A stretch of 64,000 nt of DNA from Steroidobacteraceae bacterium. GTDB lineage: Bacteria > Pseudomonadota > Gammaproteobacteria > Steroidobacterales > Steroidobacteraceae. The stretch lies in assembly GCA_041395505.1 (NCBI GenBank), contig JAWLAG010000002.1:124001-188000 (forward strand). The letters run 5' to 3'. Positions within the stretch are counted from its first letter, which is position 1. Every line of letters begins with the position of its first letter. Below the pieces are notes generated by a model. That model was not told the DNA's origin, did no database searches, and saw nothing but the letters and a program-made list of their open reading frames with translations. A program made the position numbers and the translations under genes. Positions 57,682 to 64,000 of the stretch are shown here, in pieces.

Positions 57682-57782
57682 GTGCTTGACCTCTGATACC
57701 TGCTCACCGCCACGGCAGCGCGCAACGGGCCGTTGCCGACCCGCTGCGCGCACGCATCACGCTATCGTGCTGACGCACCGTG

Positions 57783-58172
57783 TTACTTGACTTCGACCTT
57801 GGCGCCGGCTTCTTCGAGCTTCTTCTTCATCGAGTCCGAATCAGCCTTGTTGACGCCTTCCTTGACTGTCGAAGGCGCGCCCTCGACCAGATCCTTGGCT
57901 TCTTTCAAGCCAAGGCCGGTGAGCTCACGCACGACCTTGATGACACCGACCTTCTTGTCCGCCGGATACTCCTTGAGCACGACGGTGAATTCGGTCTTCT
58001 CTTCGGCCGGGGCCGCACCCGCACCCGCTGCGGCGGCACCAACCGCGGCGACCGCCACGGGCGCTGCGGCCGTCACGTTGAATTTCTTCTCCATGTCGGC
58101 GATGAGGTCCACGACCTCAAGCACGCTCATCTTGGAAATTGCCTCGAGGATATCGTCCTTAGAAACTGCCAT
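57783..58172 (-). CDS. rplL: 50S ribosomal protein L7/L12
   Basis: A 129-residue stalk protein that recruits translation factors. N-terminal dimerisation domain (DDILEAISKMSVLEVVDLIA), an Ala/Gly-rich hinge (about 33-55), and the C-terminal factor-binding domain (KVGVIKVVRELTGLGLKEAK). Confidence 0.98.
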   Translation of the reverse strand: MAVSKDDILEAISKMSVLEVVDLIADMEKKFNVTAAAPVAVAAVGAAAAGAGAAPAEEKTEFTVVLKEYPADKKVGVIKVVRELTGLGLKEAKDLVEGAPSTVKEGVNKADSDSMKKKLEEAGAKVEVK

Positions 58173-58219
58173 TTTTGTCTCCTGAAAATTCTCTCAATCC
58201 TGTCTGCGCTGGCTTTCGC

Positions 58220-58747
58220 TCAGGCAGCCTGTTTTTGATCGCGCACTGCGGCGATGGTACGAACCAGCTTGGTATGCGGTGCTGCCAGCGTGCGCACGAA
58301 CTTCTCGATCGGTGCTTTCATCACCGCGAGTAGCAACGACAACGCCTGCTCACGGGTCGGCAGATTCGCCAACCTGTCGATATCCTCGCCAGGCATGACC
58401 TGGTCGCCCAGAGCGACCAGTCTTGCGACGAGTTTATCGTTGGCTTTGGCGAAGTCCTTGACCACGCGCGCCGGAGCGCCCGGATCGTCCTTCGAGAAAG
58501 CCAGCAGCAACGGACCCTTCAGCTGTTTGCCCATTGCCTCGAACGAAGTGCCGACTATCGCGCGCCGGGCCAGCGAGTTTTTCACGACTCGCATGTACAC
58601 ACCGGCGGCACGTGCCTGCGCCCGCAGTTCGGTCAACTGCGCGACCGAAAGCCCACGGTACTCGGCGGCAACAAGAGACTGCGCTGCTGCCGCAACCTCT
58701 GCTACTTCCGCGACCATGGCTTTCTTGTCTTCGAGACTAAGTGCCAT
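58220..58747 (-). CDS. rplJ: 50S ribosomal protein L10
   Basis: A 175-residue stalk base that binds L7/L12 dimers through its C-terminal helix. The start MALSLEDKKAMVAEVAEV and the region 'AAEYRGLSVAQLTELRAQAR' are diagnostic. A recognisable L10 autoregulatory leader lies upstream. Confidence 0.98.
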   Translation of the reverse strand: MALSLEDKKAMVAEVAEVAAAAQSLVAAEYRGLSVAQLTELRAQARAAGVYMRVVKNSLARRAIVGTSFEAMGKQLKGPLLLAFSKDDPGAPARVVKDFAKANDKLVARLVALGDQVMPGEDIDRLANLPTREQALSLLLAVMKAPIEKFVRTLAAPHTKLVRTIAAVRDQKQAA

Positions 58748-58826
58748 CTTCTACTCCTGTTCCTGAAGATCACATTCGAGGCAGCGATCCATCGCCGCCC
58801 CACCCTTCATCTGACAGTGACCTTCA

Positions 58827-58910
58827 GGCGAGGACGTCCTCGCCCAAGCGGTACACCATCTGCGCAGGCGATCATTAAGGATCCCGGTGGACCCGCCTGC
58901 GGTCTTGGAT
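58827..58910 (-). ncRNA. Ribosomal L10 leader
   Basis: On the minus strand, between rplA and rplJ, the RNA contains the conserved L10 leader core. CCAAGACCGCAGGCGG comes first, then CCTTAAT, then GCCTGCGCAGATGGTGTACC, followed by a perfect 18-base palindrome (58827-58844). This is the kink-turn element that L10(L12)4 binds to repress rplJ-rplL translation. The 219-bp rplA-rplJ gap is explained by it. The match is from memory of the family, not a covariance search. Confidence 0.85.
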
Positions 58911-58966
58911 GGAACCGGGCGCAGCCTTGCGGCTGATCCCGGCCCGCATCGAATCTGAAATGCCCG

Positions 58967-59662
58967 CTATGCAGCGAGACTCGACTGATCGATCACGACG
59001 CCCGGACCCATGGTCGAGGAGACGGTGACCCGCTTCAGGTAAATTCCCTTGGCCGCCGACGGCTTGGCCTTGCGCAGGTCCGCCAGCAGGGCATTGAGAT
59101 TGTCGCGAAGCGCTGCGACTTCGAAGCTTGCCTTGCCGATTGTGCAATGCACGATACCGGCCTTGTCGACGCGATAGCGCACCTGGCCCGCCTTCGCGTT
59201 CTTGACCGCACCGGCCACATCCGGCGTCACCGTGCCGACCTTCGGATTCGGCATCAGGCCCCGGGGACCGAGAATCTGGCCGAGCTGGCCCACGACCCGC
59301 ATGGCATCGGGGCTCGCTACCACCACGTCGAAATTGATCTCGCCGGCTTTGACTTTCTCCGCCAGGTCTTCGAGACCGACGATATCGGCGCCAGCGGCTC
59401 GTGCCGCGTCCTGGTTCTTGCCACCCGTGAAAACGGCAACGCGCACGGTCTTGCCCGTGCCATGCGGCATGACAGTCGAGCCGCGCACCTGCTGGTCCGA
59501 TTTGCTCGCATCGATACCGAGGTTCACGGCGACATCGACGGTTTCGTCGAACTTCGCCTTGGCGAATTCCTTGATGAGCTGCAGCGCTTCGTCGATCGGA
59601 TACTGCTTGCCCGGCGTGAGCCGATCGCCCCAGGTCTTGGCCCGTTTGATAACCGCCGCCAT
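58967..59662 (-). CDS. rplA: 50S ribosomal protein L1
   Basis: A 231-residue stalk protein guiding tRNA exit. The start at 59662 (MAAVIKRAKTWGDRLTPG) and the RNA-binding signature 'GPRGLMPNPKVGTVTPDVAG' are diagnostic. It follows rplK by one base and in E. coli represses the rplKA mRNA. Confidence 0.98.
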   Translation of the reverse strand: MAAVIKRAKTWGDRLTPGKQYPIDEALQLIKEFAKAKFDETVDVAVNLGIDASKSDQQVRGSTVMPHGTGKTVRVAVFTGGKNQDAARAAGADIVGLEDLAEKVKAGEINFDVVVASPDAMRVVGQLGQILGPRGLMPNPKVGTVTPDVAGAVKNAKAGQVRYRVDKAGIVHCTIGKASFEVAALRDNLNALLADLRKAKPSAAKGIYLKRVTVSSTMGPGVVIDQSSLAA

Positions 59663-59663
59663 G

Positions 59664-60095
59664 TCAGAGTCCCTCCACATCGACGCCCATGCTGCGCGCG
59701 CTGCCTGCGATGGTGCGCACCGCGGCATCGAGATCGGCGGCAGTCAGGTCGGGCTGCTTGGTCTTGGCAATCTCCTCGAGCTGTTTGCGGGTGATCTTGC
59801 CGACCTTGCTGGTATTTGGCGTGCCGCTGCCCTTCGGGATGCCGATCGCTTTTGCAATCAGGACCGACGCCGGCGGCGTCTTCATGATGAAGGTGAAGCT
59901 GCGATCCGCGTACACCGTGATCACGACCGGAATCGGCAATCCCTTCTCGAGCTTCTGCGTCGCAGCGTTGAACTGTTTGCAGAACTCCATGATGTTCACA
60001 CCCTGCTGGCCGAGTGCCGGACCTATCGGTGGCGAGGGGTTTGCGGCCCCCGCAGGCACCTGCAGCTTGACGTAACCTTGTACTTTCTTCGCCAT
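59664..60095 (-). CDS. rplK: 50S ribosomal protein L11
   Basis: A 143-residue protein of the GTPase-associated centre. 'AANPSPPIGPALGQQGVNIM' (about 19-38) and the C-terminal rRNA-binding 'TIAGSARSMGVDVEG' are diagnostic. It is separated from nusG by 130 bp containing a possible L1-binding site. Confidence 0.98.
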   Translation of the reverse strand: MAKKVQGYVKLQVPAGAANPSPPIGPALGQQGVNIMEFCKQFNAATQKLEKGLPIPVVITVYADRSFTFIMKTPPASVLIAKAIGIPKGSGTPNTSKVGKITRKQLEEIAKTKQPDLTAADLDAAVRTIAGSARSMGVDVEGL

Positions 60096-60115
60096 CTGTC
60101 CTCATCTCCTGGGTC

Positions 60116-60152
60116 CAAGCGCAGCCGTACCCATCAGTTGGCTGCTCCCCAT
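60116..60152 (-). promoter_or_regulatory. Possible L1-binding leader before rplK
   Basis: On the minus strand GGGGAGCAGCC-AACTGATGGGTAC-GGCTGC forms a 6-bp stem (60121-60126 with 60140-60145) with an asymmetric loop containing GATGGG, about 20 bases ahead of the rplK start. L1 binds a stem with such an internal loop in 23S rRNA and in the E. coli rplK leader. The match is by eye only. Confidence 0.35.
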
Positions 60153-60225
60153 GCGCTTCCTTGCCGCTACGCCGTGCGCATCCGTCGCCCGGCGATACAC
60201 CTGACTTTTGCCGACGGCCGGACCG

Positions 60226-60759
60226 TCAGCCTTTTTCTACTTGCGAAAAATCGAGTTCCACCGGCGTCGAGCGGCCAAGGATCTGCACGGCCACCTGCAA
60301 CCGGTTCTTTTCATAGTTGACGTTCTCGACGACGCCGTTGAAGTCGTTGAACGGGCCGTTGATCACCCGCACCACTTCACCGGGTTCGAACAACACCTTC
60401 GGACGCGGTTTGTCGACGCCTTCCTCGACGCGCCTCAGGATCTGGTTCGCTTCGCGCTCGGTAATCGGCGCCGGCTTGTCCGGCGTGCCGCCGATGAAGC
60501 CGAGCACCTTGGGCACGTCGCGCACCAGGTGCCAGGTGTCTTCCGACATGTCCATTTGCACCAGTACGTACCCGGGATAGAACTTGCGTTCGCTTTTCTT
60601 CTTCTTGCCCTCGCGCATCTCGACGACTTCCTCGGTAGGCACGAGTATTTCGCCGAATTTGTCATTGAGCCCCGCGCGCTCGATGCGCTCCTTGAGTGCC
60701 TCGGCAACCCGGTGCTCGAAGTTCGAGTAGGCATGTACGACGTACCAGCGCAGCGCCAT
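60226..60759 (-). CDS. nusG: Transcription elongation/antitermination factor NusG
   Basis: A 177-residue factor. The start MALRWYVVHAYSNFEHRVAE begins the NGN domain that binds beta' (about 1-110). The KOW domain follows at the C-terminus (FEPGEVVRVINGPFNDFNGV), which contacts Rho or S10. It lies one base after secE. Confidence 0.98.
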   Translation of the reverse strand: MALRWYVVHAYSNFEHRVAEALKERIERAGLNDKFGEILVPTEEVVEMREGKKKKSERKFYPGYVLVQMDMSEDTWHLVRDVPKVLGFIGGTPDKPAPITEREANQILRRVEEGVDKPRPKVLFEPGEVVRVINGPFNDFNGVVENVNYEKNRLQVAVQILGRSTPVELDFSQVEKG

Positions 60760-60760
60760 G

Positions 60761-61144
60761 TCAACCTTCCTGCCCGGTCGCGAGACGGGTCAATGCGGCA
60801 AGCCCCAGGTCCAGCGCCCAGAAGAAGATCGCCAGAATGATCACGAACACGAATACGAGCGCAGTCGTCTTCAGTGTCTCGTCGCGGGTTGGCCAGACGA
60901 TCTTGCGCAACTCGATGCGCGAGTCGAGCGCGAATTTCCACATATCCCGGCCATGTTGCGACCAGGCGAAGAGCAGTGCACCGAGCGCGAGCCCCGCCGC
61001 GAATGCGAGCCAACGCATCCAATCCGCGGCATTGCCCTTCAGCATGTAGAAGGCGACCAAGCCGCCAAGTGCCGCCAGCACGGCGACGCCCAGCTTGAAT
61101 GACTCGCCCTGCGGCGCCGCCTGTGTCTTGTCTGTGTCTGTCAT
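60761..61144 (-). CDS. secE: Protein translocase subunit SecE
   Basis: A 127-residue membrane protein with three hydrophobic segments (near 22-38, 43-62 and 92-117), the long enterobacterial-type SecE. The essential region 'SRIELRKIVWPTRDETLKTT' precedes the last helix. It lies between tRNA-Trp and nusG. Confidence 0.97.
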   Translation of the reverse strand: MTDTDKTQAAPQGESFKLGVAVLAALGGLVAFYMLKGNAADWMRWLAFAAGLALGALLFAWSQHGRDMWKFALDSRIELRKIVWPTRDETLKTTALVFVFVIILAIFFWALDLGLAALTRLATGQEG

Positions 61145-61154
61145 ACGCTACCGC

Positions 61155-61230
61155 TGGCAGGCCAGGAGGGAATCGAACCCCCAACCTGCGGTTTTGGAGA
61201 CCGCCGCTCTGCCAATTGAGCTACTGGCCT
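61155..61230 (-). tRNA. trpT: tRNA-Trp (CCA)
   Basis: A complete cloverleaf on the minus strand: acceptor AGGCCAG/CTGGCCT, D-arm AGCTCAATTGGCAGAGC, anticodon loop CTCCAAA with anticodon CCA, T-loop GGTTCGATTCC, and an encoded CCA end. It lies between tufB and secE. Confidence 0.97.
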
Positions 61231-61242
61231 GTGTGTACGGTT

Positions 61243-62433
<1,191 letters not shown>

Positions 62434-62527
62434 GCCCTACGGCCTCCGGCCTATGCTGTGGTGCGCAGCGCTGCAGCAACTGCGCAAACTGTTTTTCTAA
62501 AACCCCAAAACAACCGACTCATGCTCA

Positions 62528-62603
<76 letters not shown>

Positions 62604-62614
62604 TCACGCGGATC

Positions 62615-62688
<74 letters not shown>

Positions 62689-62772
62689 TGATGGCGCACG
62701 AGGGCGTCGCCTCGCGACACACTCGCCCACTTCCACCAGCCCGCACGAAAAGGCCCGAACCCCTGAGCCCCA

Positions 62773-62858
62773 TGGTGGAGGGGGTAGGATTCGAACCTAC
62801 GTAGGCGTAAGCCGGCAGATTTACAGTCTGCTCCCGTTGGCCGCTTGGGTACCCCTCC
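62773..62858 (-). tRNA. tyrU: tRNA-Tyr (GTA)
   Basis: A class II tRNA of 86 bases with acceptor GGAGGGG/CCCCTCC, anticodon loop CTGTAAA (anticodon GTA), a long variable arm (GCCGGCTTACGCCTAC region), T-loop GGTTCGAATCC, and an encoded CCA end. It is the first gene of the tRNA-tufB-secE operon, right behind the promoter. Confidence 0.97.
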
Positions 62859-62877
62859 GCCCGAAATCGAGCCGCGT

Positions 62878-62906
62878 ATTCTGATTTCGCGTCCGGGGGG
62901 TGTCAA
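62878..62906 (-). promoter_or_regulatory. Sigma-70 promoter of the tRNA-tufB operon
   Basis: On the minus strand a perfect TTGACA (62906-62901) is followed after 17 bases by CAGAAT (62883-62878), with a GC-rich discriminator (ACGCGGC) beyond. It lies about 20 bases upstream of the tRNA-Tyr 5' end, as expected for a stable-RNA promoter. Confidence 0.75.
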
Positions 62907-62956
62907 CGGCACTGGCAAGATTTTTGCTTGGGCCGGCTCCCGGGGCACTCCTTATA

Positions 62957-63757
62957 CTATATGCCGCCGGGCCCGGGCTGCGGCGGGCCTCGACCGCGGC
63001 GCAGCGCCGCCGGCGCCGCCTGATCGCGCAGCTGCTCGCAAAGCGCTTTCGTCGCCAGGCGCCAGGTTCCGGGCGCCAGATCCTCCGGCAAATGCGCGGC
63101 ACCAAAAGCGATGCGCTTCAGGCGGCTGACCTCGAAACCCACCGCTTCCCACAGGCGGCGTACCTCGCGGTTGCGACCCTCGTGCAGTGCGACTTCGAAC
63201 CAGGCGTGCCCCGCCGATCTGCCGCGCACCTGCAAATCATCGAACCGCGCGGGGCCGTCGTCCAGGGGCACGCCGGCCAGAAGCCGCGCGCGGACTGCGG
63301 CATCGGGCTGCCCGCGTACGCGCACGAGATAACGGCGCGGAATTTCCCGCGATGGATGGGCAAGGCCATGCGCGATCTCGCCATCGTCGGTAAAGAGCAT
63401 CAGTCCGGAAGTGTGCGCATCGAGCCTGCCCACCGCGATCCAGCGGCCCTCTGCAAGCGGCGGCAGACGATCGAAAACCGTAGCACGACCTTCGGGGTCG
63501 CGCCGCGTGCTCACCTCGCCCACGGGCTTGTGATAGAGCAGCACGCGACCGGGACCGCTTGCGGCGGTGATGGCAATTTCGCGGCCATCGATCTGCAGGC
63601 GGTCGCCGGGCTGGGCACGATCGCCGAGCGTGACACTGCGGCCATTTCGCGTGACCCGGCCATCACGTATCCATTGCTCGATCTCCCGCCGCGAACCACA
63701 GCCGCTTGCGGCCAGGAGCTTCTGCACGCGCTCGCCCTGCACCCGAGCCTCGTTCAT
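62957..63757 (-). CDS. rluB: 23S rRNA pseudouridine synthase, RluB-like
   Basis: A 266-residue enzyme. An S4 RNA-binding domain (about 8-55; 'VQKLLAASGCGSRREIEQWI') precedes the RsuA/RluB catalytic domain with the motif GRLDAHTSGLMLFT, whose aspartate is the catalytic residue, and 'EGRNREVRRLWEAVGFEVSR'. The length fits RluB rather than the longer RluF; substrate U2605 is inferred from the family. The ATG overlaps the cysB stop (ATGA), so the two are translationally coupled. The Arg/Pro/Gly-rich tail is short. Confidence 0.92.
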   Translation of the reverse strand: MNEARVQGERVQKLLAASGCGSRREIEQWIRDGRVTRNGRSVTLGDRAQPGDRLQIDGREIAITAASGPGRVLLYHKPVGEVSTRRDPEGRATVFDRLPPLAEGRWIAVGRLDAHTSGLMLFTDDGEIAHGLAHPSREIPRRYLVRVRGQPDAAVRARLLAGVPLDDGPARFDDLQVRGRSAGHAWFEVALHEGRNREVRRLWEAVGFEVSRLKRIAFGAAHLPEDLAPGTWRLATKALCEQLRDQAAPAALRRGRGPPQPGPGGI

Positions 63758-64000
63758 CTCACCGGCAACGCGATGCGCCGGAAAAGCTCGTTGCGATCGT
63801 TGGCGTCGCGCAGCTGTTGCGCGCGATTGACCAGCCGTGGCGTCAGGTGCTCGCCGAACAGCGCCAGGAAATCATAGGTGAACCTGCGCAGCACAGTGCC
63901 CTGGCGAAACCCCACCCAGGTCGTATGGATTGGAAACAGGTGAGCGGCATCGATCACCGCAAGATCAGCATCCACCTGCGCCTCGAGGGCGACACTCGCG
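63754..64000 (-). CDS. cysB: CysB-like LysR-family regulator, C-terminal part
   Basis: The last 81 residues of a regulator running off the right edge. 'AAHLFPIHTTWVGFRQGTVL' and 'RRFTYDFLALFGEHLTPRLV' match the CysB effector-domain end, which is distinctive (TT-x-IGFRR-x-T-x-LR-x-YMYDFI in enteric CysB). CysB activates sulfate assimilation in response to N-acetylserine. The N-terminal helix-turn-helix lies outside the window. Identity is from recall of the family. Confidence 0.8.
   Translation of the reverse strand, partial: ASVALEAQVDADLAVIDAAHLFPIHTTWVGFRQGTVLRRFTYDFLALFGEHLTPRLVNRAQQLRDANDRNELFRRIALPVR

Overview
The window is chromosomal DNA from a GC-rich gammaproteobacterium. The evidence is the fused tRNA-tufB-secE-nusG-rplKAJL-rpoBC and rpsLG-fusA-tufA-S10-spc-alpha clusters on one strand, leuS-lptE, lnt-corC-ybeY-phoH-miaB, and a TonB-dependent receptor of the 'EEIVVTAQKR' type. 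The long TonB receptor, the Spinster-like MFS permease and the cupin would fit a Steroidobacter/Nevskia/Woeseia-like lineage, but this is inference and I cannot fix the genus. I see no rRNA, CRISPR, phage or insertion sequence.

Layout. (1) 1-2122 (+): the end of an ABC exporter-type operon (ATPase, FtsX-like permease, DUF3299 protein). (2) 2124-5725 (-): leuS, lptE and a small HExxH protein of unknown function. (3) 5809-11855: an Lrp-family regulator with a glyoxalase-like protein (-), divergent from a TonB receptor, a cupin protein and an MFS permease (+). This looks like a small uptake and utilisation cluster for an unidentified substrate. (4) 11948-19189 (-): degP-like protease, lnt, corC, ybeY, phoH, miaB and ssb, covering envelope quality control, lipoprotein maturation, and ribosome and tRNA maturation. 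ssb diverges from uvrA (19357-22203, +). (5) 22205-26915: gamma-glutamyltransferase, GNAT acetyltransferase, an alanine-rich repeat lipoprotein, pepQ and mscL. (6) 27072-45444 (-): the ribosomal protein superoperon, read from rpsL (right) to rplQ (left), including secY, rpoA, fusA and a first tuf gene. (7) 45445-49308: a 4-kb interruption between rpoC and rpsL with two secreted or lipid-anchored proteins of unknown function (+) and an MgtC/DUF4010 membrane protein (-). (8) 49378-62858 (-): rpoC, rpoB, rplL, rplJ, rplA, rplK, nusG, secE, tRNA-Trp, a second tuf gene, tRNA-Thr, tRNA-Gly and tRNA-Tyr. (9) 62957-64000 (-): an RluB-like pseudouridine synthase and the end of cysB.

Most of the window is highly conserved growth machinery. 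Regulatory sequence can be read directly: strong sigma-70 promoters ahead of tRNA-Tyr and rpsL, a recognisable L10 leader ahead of rplJ, and a possible promoter plus long leader inside the S10 operon between rpsJ and rplC. The two tuf genes encode the same protein. In the stretches I compared they differ at one silent base and at the start codon (GTG versus ATG).

The parts least explained by known biology are the secreted-protein pair between rpoC and rpsL, the HExxH protein where holA is usually found, the receptor/cupin/MFS/Lrp/VOC cluster, and the alanine-rich repeat lipoprotein. I found no clear new defence or mobile system.
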